Positions 45,416 through 56,869 of a stretch of DNA of 64,000 bases are shown here, one piece after another. Positions within the stretch are counted from its first letter, which is position 1, and every line of letters begins with the position of its first letter. Source of the stretch: Taudactylus pleione. Its lineage: Eukaryota > Chordata > Amphibia > Anura > Myobatrachidae. The position numbers were made by a program, and so were the translations under genes. The notes under the pieces are model-generated. The model ran no database searches. It was not told where the DNA came from and saw nothing but the letters and a program-made list of their open reading frames with translations. The stretch spans positions 6,319,501-6,383,500 of the forward strand of contig JAUIMM010000519.1 of the NCBI GenBank assembly GCA_031769625.1. Reading direction: 5' to 3'.

Positions 45416-46697
45416 CCAAGAGAGAAAATTTACATTAGACAGTAAGGGAGGAAAAGCTGGGTTCCCCCATAAAGGTTTATGACTTTTTTGTTTAGCGTAA
45501 TCCATGCATAATAAATATCATGAAACAAAGGATTATGAAAAATATGGGTAGGGATATAGGAAGCTTTAGAATGTAGGAGTCCACTCGGGGAAAATGGGGA
45601 AAAAAGAGCAGCGTCTAATTTGGGATCTGTATTAGTACATCTACAGTATCATACAGCCAATCAGCAGCACATCTGAATAGTGTAGAAAGGGAGTAGGATA
45701 AATAATTAGGGACTCCTGCTCCCTCCATCGCCCTCGGGGCCATAAGTTTATCCAACGCAATAAGTAGTTTTTTTCCCCTTCCAGAGGAATTTTGTTGTTA
45801 ATTTACGAAGATATAAAATATCGCGGTTAGACAGATAGGCAAGATTTGCATTAGATAGAACAGTTTCGGAAAGATAATGCTTTGAAGTACAGCAATTCTG
45901 CCCAAAATAGACAATGGTAACAACTTCCAATTATCCAATAATGAAGTTATTTTCGTTAGTGCAGGAGTATAATTTTCCTCATATAGATTAGAAAGGTCTG
46001 CCGTGACCTGGATCCCCAGATATTTGATTTTTGTAGTTACTATATTAAAAGACGAAAGTAGTAACGGTCGTGAGAATGATCTATTGGATTCCTGAAGGTG
46101 AGTATTTCAGACTTGGCGATATTGATTCGATATCCCGCTCTCTTTCCAAACAGGTTGATTTTTTAGAAAATTTCAGGTAAAGAAGAGACGGGATCTGATA
46201 CAAAAAGGAGCATATCATCTACGAATAAGGCGATTTTGAGTGCAATATCGTCAATTCTGATTCCCTCAAATATTGCAGATTATCGTAAGGCGACAGCCAG
46301 GGGTTCCAGAGCCATGGCAAATAGTAGGTAGGAAAGGGGGCAACCCTGTCTCATCTCTTTGCATATTGCAAAGGGGGTAGAAAGAACACCATTACACGAG
46401 GCCCATAACTGTGGATTAGAATAGAGTAGTTTTGTGAGGTTAATGAAAGATTCAGGGAAACCAAAATGCGATAAAGACAAAAATAAGTGTTTCCTTTCGA
46501 CTAGGTTGAAAGCCTTTTTAGCGTCAAGTGAGAGAATCATATTATTATCTGATGGGAAAGTGACTGTGGAAGTATAAACTGCTGATAAAACTCTCCTGAC
46601 ATTAATTTTAGAATGTCAGCCCCATATAAATCCTGTCTGATCATGATGAATTACATGGGGAAGAAGAAGTGTTATACGTTTAGCTAATATTTTAGTT

Positions 46698-46995
46698 CAG
46701 TGGTTCCCAAACTGTGCGCCGTAGCACCCTGGGGTGCCTTGGGACACTTGCAGGGGCGACTCAGGTTGGTGGTCCACCACCAAATAAAATTATTTATGGT
46801 CAATGTAATGATAATATGTGGACAAACAGAAGCACAAACCTGTCCCCCACTACATAACTGTCCCTAAGTATGACAGGTAGCACAATTTACTTCATATTAC
46901 TACTTTACTACATTTTTTTCTGAATTTCTCAAAAAACTTTTCTTAGGGGTGCCGTGAAAACAATGCTGATACTCTAGGGCGCCTTGGTTCAGAAA
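46698..46995. mobile_element. hAT element, right tip lost, nested in L1 RT
   Basis: CAGTGGTTCCCAAACTGTGC is a typical hAT left tip. No mirrored right tip remains. The flanks TTTTAGTT and AGTTAGTT are a decayed 8-bp duplication. The L1 reading frame can be followed on both sides of it, so the insertion point is well defined. Confidence 0.8.
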
Positions 46996-48034
46996 AGTTA
47001 GTTAGTAATTTTTAATCCAGGGTTAGTGAGATGGGGCGATAGGAACTTGGAAGAGATAAATCCTTATCGGGTTTCGGTAGGACTTTAATTATTGCTGTAT
47101 TAAAATGTAGGGGTAGGGATTTGGATAGGATTAATGAATTTAGAACTTGGACTAATGTGTCACCCATCTTGGGAAGCAAGATCTTGTAAAAGTCAGAGAT
47201 AAATCCATCAGGGCCTGGGACCTTGTCCCCCCGAAGCTGTCGTATCACCTGTTGAACTTCCTCTAGTGTAATTGGTGCAAGAAGGGATTGAGTCAACTCT
47301 GGTGAGAGTTTAGGCATAGAGAGTGTATCCCAGAAATCATTGGATAACTTCGTCTTGTGAGTGATCAGACGATGAGAGGATAGGGGGCCCAGAGTATAGA
47401 TTTTCATAAAATGAACGCATCTCCTGAGAAATTTCTGCATTACTAGTGGTGATATTGCCTTGCGCAGTTTTCAGAGGATGTGTTATCTTAGGGGGGCGCG
47501 AACCATTTAAGATGTTGGTTAGAAGTTTGTCCGTTCTGTTGCCGAATTTATGGTACAGATAATTCACTGAAAAATGATAATGATCTCCCATAGTTTGCAT
47601 GAATTCATCAAAATGGATTTTTGCCAAAAGGTATAAGTGCTTAGTGTGGGGGTTTTGTTGAGTTTTGTATTGCTGAAACGCTGTTGACAGCGTGTGCTGA
47701 AATTCCATATATTGGGAAGCATATTTTTATTAGTGGCCGAAACATATGATATTATTTCTCCCCTGAGGACAGTCTTAGCCGTCATCCAGAACAAAATGGG
47801 GTCTGTTTCTAGATGTGTAAGATTAGCATTTTTATAATTTTCCCAACTAGTCTCCAATCTTTGTCTAAATTTAAGAGATTTAGCGAGATGTGCTGGAAAT
47901 CTCCACAGTTTAGGGGAATCCTGAGTGTCTGGTATGTGTAAGGAAGCGAACACCAAAGCGTGGTCTGATAGAACAATCAGTTCAATCTAAGCATCTTCTA
48001 CATTCGGAAATAATGTAGTAGACATGAATATATA

Positions 48035-48254
48035 GGGCCAAATGTAATAGGGTGAGAGTTTAGAAAATGTGACAGTTTAGCAGTAAACTCTCACATTGGT
48101 TGAGTTATATCTTCAAAATGGGAAAACATCTGTATGAGAGTTTTTTAAGTCTAAAAAAATATGCAAGTTCACTCTGTTACTTTGTTTTTTGGACTCTATT
48201 ACATTGGCAAAGTTTAAAAAGTGTCAGAAACTCTCACCCTATTACATTTGGCCC
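48035..48254. mobile_element. MITE nested in L1 (GGGCCAAATGTAATAGGG ends)
   Basis: GGGCCAAATGTAATAGGGTG mirrors CACCCTATTACATTTGGCCC, with AGAGTTT next to it on both sides and ATA outside each end. AT-rich interior. Confidence 0.88.
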
Positions 48255-48478
48255 ATAATCTATTCTAGTCAATGTATGATGAGCTGCCCTACAGCTACTG
48301 TAGGTGTACTCCCATCTGTAGGGTGAAGGGCTCTCCATACATCAATTAACTGCAGTCTACCAGCCACTGTTGGAACTCCAAATTTGTGCAAAGAGATGTT
48401 ACGAGTTTATCTTTTGGATTTTTCTAAATAATGGAGGATACTAAATTAAAGTCACCACAAAGGATCAAGGGATTAGAC

Positions 48479-48849
48479 CAGGGAAGGGGAACCTCATGCC
48501 CAGGGGCCGTATATGCCCCCCAGAATCATTTGGTCTGGCCCTCAGAGCTTTTTTCTGCTAGACTCTTCTGGCTAGCAGGGTGCCTATAATGGCACCCTGC
48601 GGACAGAATCTATGCAGCAGTGCCGCCTGGAGTATCCTTAGGACGCTTCAGACGTTCACACCGCTGCCCTTACAGCTCCCTGGAGCATCCTCAGGATGCT
48701 CCAGGCATTGCTGTAATCACTGATGATTGTGGCCCCGTCCCAGTGTGACATCACACAGAAGGGGGCATGGCCTGCAATGGGGTCCCCAAATAATGTTATA
48801 CAGTATATATCAAAATGGCCCTCAGCAGAAAAAAGGTTCCCCACCCCTG
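48479..48849. mobile_element. hAT element nested in L1 endonuclease
   Basis: CAGGGAAGGGGAACCTCATG mirrors AAAAAGGTTCCCCACCCCTG. Perfect 8-bp duplications GATTAGAC occur at 48471-48478 and 48850-48857. The interior has CCTGGAGCATCCTCAGGATG-type palindromes. Confidence 0.95.
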
Positions 48850-49913
48850 GATTAGACAATAAGGGGGTTAAAGTTGCCAACAATTTTTGAAAAAAGAGCT
48901 TCGAATAAACATTTCGAGCATACACATTACAGAGCAGGAATGGTCGACCTCCAATTTGGACATCTACAACCACATATCGGCCCTCTGGATCTTCAATTAC
49001 CTTGATAATCTCAATGGGAACGTGTCTTTTTATCAAGATCGTAACACCTCTTGCTTTAGATGTATAAGAGCTAAAGCCAAGTACTGACCATTGTAGCATA
49101 TTCAATTTTGCATTTTCTGTCGACGAGAGATGGGTCTCTTGAAAAAACGCTAAATCAATATTTTGTTTGTTTAAATATAAAAGGATTTTCCTTCGTTTTG
49201 CTGGGGAATTGATTCCTCCTACGTTCCAAGACCCAACATTTATATTAGGCATATCTCAACGAAAATTGCAAAAATGAGTAAAGCTGACATAGCATATAAT
49301 AAAGATAAATATAATAGCATGGTCTCGAAGGGTGAGTGGGGGAGGAAAGTCAGGGAGGGAAAAATAGGGTTGGGAAGACATTGACAAGACATCGAACAAA
49401 GAACATTGGTGATCACACAACAGAGTTTGAAATGAGAGAATATGTGAAAATAAACAAGTGACCACATACTTCCGGTGAAGATACCCATATAAGCCATAAA
49501 TGGGTCACACAAACAAAACGTATAATGGATGGAGGTGAGCTCCGACTTCACACCTTAATCATAAGTTAAGTACAATTTTAAATAAATAGTGCCTCCCAAA
49601 TCTAGGATTTATGTAGAAAAAGTGAGAAATTAAATGCCCAAATATCGAATATAAATGCCATCAAAACTGTAACCACATTTTAGAGCTTCAACTGGTGCTG
49701 CCTTCTTCATTTTGATAACCTATAATATTAAGAAGTTCTAAGCAAGACTTAGACATACGAAAAATAACCTGTAAAAGAGAGAAAAACAAAATACATTCCA
49801 GTAATGAGATATCTCTGATACATCATACGGCAGTAATCTGGGAGAACAATAGAAATATGAATGTTCTCATCTTAAGGAACTGGATGGACATATAATATAG
49901 AACAAGCAGTCAA

Positions 49914-50783
49914 TCAAACTGTCGCTGAAGGTGGGTCACTAATGTCAGGCGAGCCAGAATGTGCGAGTTCCCTCAAATAAGCTGTTGCATCTGCGGGTGA
50001 GAGAAAATCCTTGTTGGAAGACCCTTCATACAGGCTTAAACGTGCTGGGTATAGTAATCCGAATTTGCGGCCCTCTTTAATTAATTGTGAGCATACAGGG
50101 GAAAGGCTTTTCGGGCCCTGGTCAGTTCCGCGGAGTAGTCCTGGGAAATGAAGAGATTGTGGCCCTCCCATTGAAGATCCCTCACTCTGTGTGATGCTGC
50201 CCAAAATGCCGACATGATGGACTCATTCTACAACCAAGTTGCGACATTCTTGCTCAATTCCCAGAAGAGAGGGCAGAGTATTACGCACAAAGTGGGCGAG
50301 TGAAGTTCCTTTTACTGATTCAGGCAAGCCGACTAGCCTAATATTATTTCTGCGGGAACGATTTTCAATATCATCTAATTTATTCCAGATCTGGTAATTG
50401 TCAGAAGTGAGATCTTTTACAGATTGTTTAATCCTCTCTACATCATGTAAGGCTGCTCCAAGATGATTTACAGCCTGTGAAATTCGCTGCGAGAGATGCT
50501 GCAGCTGGCTGGTTATGTCACTGACAGCTTGTGTTAGGAGAGGCGTCATGGTGGACTTGATTGCCTCCACCACTTCACCATAGGTGACCGGAGTGTCAGG
50601 GGAGAGTACATGAGCGGCTAACTTAGCCGAGGGCTCCGCCGTCGCTTTCTTAGATACTGGGGAAGCCGGGTCCAGCCCCAAGTCCGGTGCCATGTTCCCG
50701 GCTGTGCGGCGCTTCTTCTGTCGCGCGGCTGCGCTTGCCGGTTGCTGTGTTGACGGAGCCGCCGAGATGACAAAGCGATCCAT
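49914..50783 (-). pseudogene. L1 ORF1, RNA-binding chaperone
   Basis: MDRFVISAAPSTQQPAS begins the protein at 50783 with a basic, Ala-rich N-terminus. A coiled coil follows (SDITSQLQHLSQRISQAVNHL), then ENRSRRNNIRLVGLPESVKG, the conserved start of the L1 ORF1 RRM domain. A stop at about 50223 and a frameshift near 50110 separate the C-terminal domain, which resumes with IKEGRKFGLLYPARL and ends at 49914. ORF1 proteins form trimers that coat L1 RNA. This copy is broken. Confidence 0.85.
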
Positions 50784-51032
50784 TGCGTTAACGGGCAGAG
50801 GGGATGGTAAATGGGAGGCAGTATGGAGGCTTTGAAAGCCGTGAAAAGCTGTGTCTCAGGGTGGGAATGACGGAGCTCTGGCTTCCTCTCTCCTACTCCA
50901 TAAAAAGCGGGACCGGAAGCTATGTTATTGGTTTTAAGGAAATTATTATTATTAGTTCAGCATACAATTGCCTGAATATTGGTTCAGTGCACAAAATGTC
51001 TGCTTCCATGGTGTGTAGGAGACAGGAACACT

Positions 51033-51602
51033 GGGCCCGAATCAGACCCGCTCGCTAGGCTGCGTTCGCTCGTAGCTGCCGATGTTTCACAATGTGCGCA
51101 TGCATATGCATCACAGTGTGTGCGCGAACTAGTCCATGTGAAAGGGAAGTGTTCACTCGATGCGCATAGCCAGCCCGCCGGAATGAGTGACAGGACAAGC
51201 CGTTTGTAGGTTGTGACAGGGGTCGATGAAAGTGGTGGTGCGAGCACAGTTGTGCCTGAGCATTTTAACGCCGTTTTAGAGGCGTGCATAATTAAGACAG
51301 AGCATCATAGTAGACGTCACATGGCTGAATTTTACACTGAAGCACTCGCAGCGCTTGCGGTAGGGTATGGTCAACCACAAGCGCTGCGTTCGCTTCCGGT
51401 GGTACTTGAAGTTACCGATGGTTGCATAAATTTCCTGGAGATGACGTGCATAAGTGGGCATCTTAAGACAGGCTGGTGGGCATCTTAATACACACCGCAA
51501 TCGCACGCCAATACATAGGGGGCATGCTAATGCTTTGCCATGCGATCGTCTACTTTTGCCTTTTTTGCGAACGCATCTAGCGAGCGGGTCTGAATCAAGC
51601 CC
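51033..51602. mobile_element. GGGCCTGATTC-type MITE
   Basis: GGGCCCGAATCAGACCCGCT and the mirrored AGCGAGCGGGTCTGAATCAA plus GCCC mark the ends. The interior contains CGCATGCATATGCATCAC, GAGTGACAGGACAAGC, GCGTGCATAATTAAGACAG and GGAGATGACGTGC, shared with 15254-15815, 27835-28393, 56870-57258 and 58943-59335. Confidence 0.85.
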
Positions 51603-52922
51603 TCTATACTGAAACTTATTCTCTGTCACCATTACTTACACCAGAAGGATTTAGTGACTGTGCTACTGTATGTCTTCTTTACCAATGAGCATGTGCAAAC
51701 ATGATGGATTTTTTGCACCTAGGTGCAAATCCTAGGTACAAATCCGACAATGTGATGGTATGGTTTAGTGTTTTTCCTGGTAATTCTTGACTTGAAGGAC
51801 TTCATATGGTAAAAGTTTGGTACTAATGGAATAGAGTGCGCTCCTACTTGACAGATGTACAATTGATATTTTGTCTTTCATTTTCTACACCTTTAAATTA
51901 TTGAGGTCTATATTGCCTTCAGATTTGAAAGGTGATTTTATTAAACAAGACAAAAAATAAAAATAGAACGTACTTTAAACATACATTAAAAACGCAAAAT
52001 GATGCACTTAGAAATAAATTACCAATACATGAAGGTGCAAATGGCAAAATAAAGTGCAATATGGCAGGTTCCCCTGAGTCGTACTGTTTAAGGTGGGTGG
52101 TGTGAGTGACCTTAAGGTGCTATTTCAAGTCCTGATGAGGTAGGCTGGTTCTGCTACACACCGCCACGCTTAGCCTTAATGGTTTGGTGAAGTCTCTCAC
52201 AGGGGGGTCCTTCATCGGCAGCAAAGCAGTATGGGCACATCGCGTTTCGGATCCTCCTTGATCCTTTTTCAAGTGCAAGATGCTGTGCCATCTTACCCTC
52301 AGCTATTTATACTGCTAATCCGGAAATAGCAGCTCTCTGTTTCCTGTTGGGTTTCAAGCGATTTGCTATTCACCGCGGGAACCTGAAACCGGAAGTCGTC
52401 ATGGCTTGCGTTCCAAACACCGGAAGTGAACGCTGTAGTGTATTCCGGTATCCAAAGGGAGCGGAAATGATGTTATTTGTATTCCACTCGGTATCCATAG
52501 TTACATGGCTTGCGTTCCACTTGTTGTTATCCCTATTAGTGGAAAATGGTTTATGGATTCTTATATTATTATTCTTTCGGTGAAAACCAGATACCCCATG
52601 AAACTAATATGGTACTTAGTATTCCCTTATGGTCCATCCCTACCTTGGGGTAAATGGCAAGATCCCTCATAATGGATTTTTAAAGTGACAGTCCGCAGTG
52701 CGTATAAAAGACAAAAGCTTAACATTTTTTTTTTAAATATATATTTAAAATACATTTAAAAGAGCAATTTTGTAAAAATACTAAAAGCAGGATTAAAAGA
52801 CAGTATTAAGCCATATGTATAAACAATCTAAAAACCATTTTAACTCAAAATCTGAGTTTAATCCCAGTGGCCAAATGGTATCTAATTTATAGATCCATTG
52901 CATTTCTTTTTGTGCAAGTCTT

Positions 52923-53791
52923 TTATCTAAATCTTTGGATTTCAAGTTCTCCTTGACCTGTTCTATACCTACCCATAAATCGTTTAATACTGGTTTCAGA
53001 TTGGTTGTGGCTGGTTTTAAAGTGCTCTGAAAAAGGATGTCCTAAAAGTCCCTTACGAATATTGTAAATGTGTTCGGACGTACGTGATTTCAAAGTTCTC
53101 GTAGTCTTACCCACGTATATATAAGCCCACATGTACACTACAACATATAAATTACATTACGAGATTGGCAAGTAATGAAATTATTGACAGAATATGTCTT
53201 GTTGCTTTTACTAGTTTGGAATGAAGTAGTTTTTCTTTCATTTCCCTTATTGCTCGTAGTCCTACACAATAAACAACTCCCACATCTATGAACTCCTTTA
53301 ATTATAGTGGGTTTGTTTTCTGTCAGTGTGCTTCTAACTAGCTTGTTCTTTAGGGACTGTGATTTCCTATAAATGAATGACGGTTTATTAGGTAAATGTT
53401 CCTTCAAAATTGGATCTTCCTTTAGTATTCTCCAATTTTTAGAGATACTCCTTTCTAGTTGTCTATAGTGGGATTCATATTGACTAAGAAAGGCCCATTC
53501 ATATTTAGGATTCCTTATTTCTTTTCCTGTTTTCTCCTTAATAAGATCTGCTCTTGGGATATTAGTTGTTTTTTCCTTCGCCCTATTAAGGGTTTCCAGT
53601 GAATACCCTTTTTCTATGAATCTTTCATTCATATTTTGTAATTCCTCCTCCCATATACTTTCCTCTGTACAGTTCCTTTTTATACGTTGGAACTGACCTA
53701 AGGGAATATTTTCCAGCCATCTCTTGTGGTGTTCGCTGGATATGTTAAGATAGCAATTCAAGTCTGTTTCTTTCTGATGGGTCTTAGTCAA
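52923..53791 (-). pseudogene. Penelope RT C-terminus and GIY-YIG endonuclease
   Basis: From 53791: DLNCYLNISSEHHKRW, IPLGQFQRIKRNCTEES, NERFIEKGYSLETLNRA, then FIYRKSQSLKNKLVRSTL and CGSCLLC, all typical of the Penelope RT thumb and linker. CQSRNVIYML is followed by a stop and a shift of about 2 bp (a TA repeat error), then CTCG and IYVGKTTRTLKSRTSEHIYN, the GIY-YIG core (here I-Y..Y-V-G) with the Arg and the HIYNIRKG helix. The endonuclease nicks target DNA to prime reverse transcription. The stop and shift inactivate it. Confidence 0.9.
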
Positions 53792-54283
53792 GGCTTAAAG
53801 TGGTCCTGGAGAGGTGGTGGAACTTATCTCCCCTGTCGTCTACTCCAAACCCCCCTGCCACACTAGTCTGACAGGCCAAAACAAGTGTGAAAACTGTTCT
53901 TTACACACACAGCCACTATTGTGTATAGGAAATGGAAAAGTGAATGGCTGGGGGCCGCCTAGGCACTATATCATCAGTGTTATTTTTCTGCTGTACCTCT
54001 GAGTTTTTTTATTGGTTCCCCACAAACTAGTCTATGTCACTTGGATGCGCAATGTTTTTATGCAACCAATATGTATTGCCTTCGCTTGATTCTTTCCTTA
54101 CCTATATGCTGGTTTCTCTGAAATAAAGGACCTCTGAAGAAATTGAGCCCCCTAGGCAGACAGTGAGTGGCTCTCTGTCTATGGGACTTCTGTGCAGAGA
54201 CTTGGTGGAGGTGGAACTAGTTCCACCTACCATTAGAGATGACGGAACTCAGTTCCACCCCGTTCCTGCCTACTTTAACCCTG
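53789..54283. mobile_element. hAT element nested in Penelope
   Basis: CAAGGCTTAAAGTGGTCCTG mirrors a right tip CCTACTTTAACCCTG. Perfect 8-bp duplications GTCTTAGT occupy 53781-53788 and 54284-54291. Non-coding, 495 bp. Confidence 0.92.
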
Positions 54284-54500
54284 GTCTTAGTACATATTTG
54301 ATTGTTGATAATATAAATATACAAGTCCAAAAAAGTGAGATTCATAGTGCTACTGGTGACAGTTAAAAATATATTAAAATCATTTTGGTTCAATTTATTA
54401 TAAGGTTTCTGTATCACCCTTCCATATAAAAAAGATGTCGTCACCAGGTTTGCCCCTTCCTCTTTACGAGCATGTGCAATCATGATGGATTTTTTTGCAC
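54284..54500 (-). pseudogene. Penelope RT fragment upstream of hAT
   Basis: The minus strand reads QNDFNIFLTVTSSTMNLTFL then DLYIYIINNQICTKT, matching the FLDL...I.TK region just upstream of the thumb in Penelope RTs. It stops at the hAT insertion, on the other side of which TKTHQKETDLNCYL repeats the target site. The palm with the catalytic Asp pair is not visible. Confidence 0.7.
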
Positions 54501-54590
54501 CTAGGTGCAAATCCTAGGTACACATCCTACAATGTGATGGTATGGTTTAGTGTTTTTCCTGGTGATTTTTGGGCTTGAAAGACTTCAGTC

Positions 54591-55640
54591 ATCAACCATT
54601 GATCTTAAACAAGCTAGTGAGTACACTCCTAATGAAAATATAAAGTAGAAGGGATTCCCTTGTATTTACCTGGGAGAAGGTGTTCTGACTCAGTACGTTT
54701 ATCTTGCTGACCACATACCGGCCAAACATACCGGCCAAACCAGATGCTTCACCGCACACAAATGAGGCTGAATTAATCAGATCTTATCAGTCTATGCTTA
54801 GGTTGAACATCAGGATCAAAAATAAACCAATGAGTCCAGTTGGCTGATGGCCGCAAACCATTACAGTTATTACAGTCATAGTGGCGGATTTACCAAGCGG
54901 CTGCAGCCCCCCAGTAAAATCCGCCACCTCATTGTAGTCAGTGCAGTCTGTGACTGCTCTGAGTACATTGTGACTGGTAGTGGGCTCCTATTGGAAGTGA
55001 TATCTGCCAGTCAGAAACACAACAGGCAGTCTTGAGGAGGAGACACCTCCCCATGGGACTGCCATTCCAGGCTGCTATTAGTAAGAAGCCGCTACCTTGT
55101 CTTTCAGCCAGCCCTACCCGGCTCCTAGGGGCTGCAGACGATGCAGCCCTTTGGAAGCCGGTGTTATGTGCATGCGCGGCTCCCTGTCGCTAGTGCGCAT
55201 GCGCCGGTGAGTTTTTCTTCAGTCCCCTCTTCTTCTCGGAGAGGGTAGGAGCCATCACAACCCACTGCATCATCTTGGAATTTCCTATGAAAATCTGGTA
55301 GATCTAGATCACATTTTCTCCGCTGATGGGAATGGAGAGGGATATAGGACAATTCAATATCCAGAGACTAAAACACTTTGGGACCTTTGTGGAGTAGAAC
55401 GTAAGTCTGCTGTAAACACTCTCACATTGCATGCACAGAACTAAATGCAGATACGCTCTACCCTGTTGCCTGGACAGTGCGGAAACATGCAAGATATGTC
55501 TGCAAGACCAACTCACCTTCACCTTTGAATCAGCCCCTTTGGGTGCAGTGGGGATGATCAAATGTGACTATACAAGGAGAGGGTCTGTGCCTTTTTGGCT
55601 TTTTATTCTTCAATGGCTCTTTACTGTCTACAGAGCAGGT
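54591..55640. other. No gene recognised
   Basis: Only short ORFs without domains. A CpG-containing stretch at 55100-55210 (GTGCATGCGCGGCTCCC) may be an old repeat. Confidence 0.4.
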
Positions 55641-55651
55641 TATCAAACTCA

Positions 55652-56204
55652 GGCCCTGATTCAGAGCCGGACGCTCTGATAGAGTTCTCGCTCTGAATCA
55701 GGGCCATCCCTCCTACTTTTTGGAGCGGCCTCCTGGCCGCTCGCATAGCTGTGGGTGACCATCGCGACCATCGGGCTTGCGACAAGACCCTTGCGGTAGG
55801 GTCTCGCTGCCGCAAGCCCTGGAGTGCTTTTGGCTCTATCAGAGCCAAAAGCACTCCCACTGACATCACTAGTGATGTCAGTGGGGCTCTATCAGAGCCA
55901 AAAGCACTCCCACTGACATCACTAGTGATGTCAGTGGGGCCGGCCCCAGACAGTAGGCGTTCCCATGGGAATGCCTCAATCTGGGCAGCCACGCCCCCGG
56001 CATGCCCACCAAAGGGGGTGTGCTGTCAATCCCCATCGACAGCACGCCCCCTTTGGTGCGAGACCCATAACGACGGCTTGGCCGTCGTTATTCGGGTCTC
56101 GCGCATGCGCACGATGGAGCCGCCTCCGTCATGCGCATGCGCACTTGGGCAACATCGGCCCGCTTGCGAGCGCTCAGCGCTTGCGAGCGGGTCTGAATCA
56201 GGCC
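55652..56204. mobile_element. GGGCCTGATTC foldback MITE
   Basis: It shares tips and interior with 26798-27346: GCCCTGATTCAGAGCCGGAC at the left, AGCGGGTCTGAATCAGGCC at the right, and CGACCATCGGGCTTGCGACA inside. Here the block GAGCCAAAAGCACTCCCACT plus GACATCACTAGTGATGTCAG is tandemly duplicated (55843-55938). CTCAG lies on both sides (55648-55652 and 56205-56209). It sits inside an older repeat whose right part is 56210-56375. Confidence 0.85.
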
Positions 56205-56209
56205 CTCAG

Positions 56210-56375
56210 TCCTCAGGACCTCAAACAGTGCATGTTTTCCAGGTCTCCTCACAGAATCACAAGCAATATAATTAGCTCCACCTGTGGATCTTTTAAAATG
56301 TGTCAATGAGTAATGAATATACCTGTGCACCTGCTGGGTAATCTGGAAAACTTGAACTGTTTGGGGTCCTGGGGC
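56210..56375. mobile_element. Right part of a repeat related to 35853-35992
   Basis: CATGTTTTCCAGGTCTCCTC and CACAGAATCACAAG match the interior of the small hAT at 35853-35992. AACTGTTTGGGGTCCTGGGG near 56350 mirrors TCCTCAGGACCTCAAACAGT near 56210. The left tip is separated by the MITE at 55652-56204. Confidence 0.55.
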
Positions 56376-56479
56376 CGAGAGTAAGAAGCACTGATCTACT
56401 GTATATCACCTGTCAGTCTTGCTGAATTTACCGGGTCCAACAGAGATGTAGAAAATGAGTCAGATGGAGAGTTCGGACA

Positions 56480-56758
56480 CTGGGTACAGACTATAAGATA
56501 TATTGTACGATATATCATATTGACGTGGATCGGAACGATATACCGTGCACCCGATCCGTCGTTCATCGCATTGTCCCATCGACTGTTCTGCACGGTAGTT
56601 GGGACGATGCAATGAACAATGCGGTGCTGTTACATGCAGCACTTAACAACACATTGCTCTGTCACCGGATCGTGCAGTGTGGGTGCGGTGTGCACAATGT
56701 ATCGTTACATCACATTGCAACATCGCTGGGTCGCACCATCATATTGTGTGTACCCAGC
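56480..56758. mobile_element. MITE with CTGGGTACA ends
   Basis: CTGGGTACAGACTATAAGAT mirrors CATCATATTGTGTGTACCCAG. The interior has inverted ATCGTCCCAACT/GGGACGATGCAATGA blocks. No clear duplication. Probably hAT-derived. Confidence 0.65.
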
Positions 56759-56869
56759 TGAGCTTTAGAACCAGCATGAGTTACTCACTGAGATTTGTAG
56801 CAATCACTCACAGCAGTTACATGCATTCGCATGCAGCTGTCAGCTACCAATAACAATCAGTAAGATCGA

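Larger units (their letters stand above)
44403..49252 (-). pseudogene. L1 ORF2: endonuclease, RT, C-terminal motif
   Basis: Starting at 49252, MPNINVGSWNVGGI opens an APE-type endonuclease with FFQETHLS (catalytic Glu) and GVTILIKR. It is cut by the hAT at 48479-48849. The RT follows in pieces: VPGPDGFISDFYKILLP, LPSSYRPISL (47012-47440), then LSLDAKKAFNLV (first Asp) and MRQGCPLSYLLFAMALEPLA (46280-46540). The FADD region lies around 46200 in a disrupted frame. The C-terminal part (44403-44918) has CPKCRFTSGSFYHTFWNC, the Cys/His motif. Many frameshifts, stops and four insertions make it a clear pseudogene and older than the 22-25 kb L1. Confidence 0.88.
44331..50935 (-). mobile_element. Near full-length Tx1-like L1, antisense
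   Basis: A poly-T run at 44331-44351 (the minus-strand poly-A tail) starts the element, which then reads backwards through ORF2 (to 49252), a spacer and ORF1 (to 50783). The 5' end lies near 50935. Four DNA transposons are nested: 45243-45415, 46698-46995, 48035-48254 and 48479-48849. Without them it is about 5.5 kb, close to full L1 length. I found no convincing flanking duplication. Confidence 0.88.
51687..54590 (-). mobile_element. Penelope-like retroelement
   Basis: The coding strand is minus. A fragment of RT (54217-54500) is followed by the RT C-terminus and a GIY-YIG domain (53791 to 52923). Direct repeats of about 115-120 bp lie at 51687-51805 and 54470-54590 (GATGGTATGGTTTAGTGTTT in both), like the pseudo-LTRs of Penelope elements. 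A hAT (53789-54283) interrupts it. The 5' part of the RT is missing, so the copy is truncated or internally deleted. Confidence 0.85.

Noticed and set aside
44331..50950. Flanking duplication of the antisense L1 (ATGTCATTG / ATGTTATTGG)
   Set aside because: Weak, short and AT-rich match that could be chance.
52130..52160. CCTGATGAGG as a hammerhead core on the plus strand
   Set aside because: No GAAA strand follows a plausible stem II, so the core cannot form.
55751..56275. 174-codon ORF over the MITE
   Set aside because: Product of palindromic CpG-rich MITE sequence; similar ORFs occur on the opposite strand.
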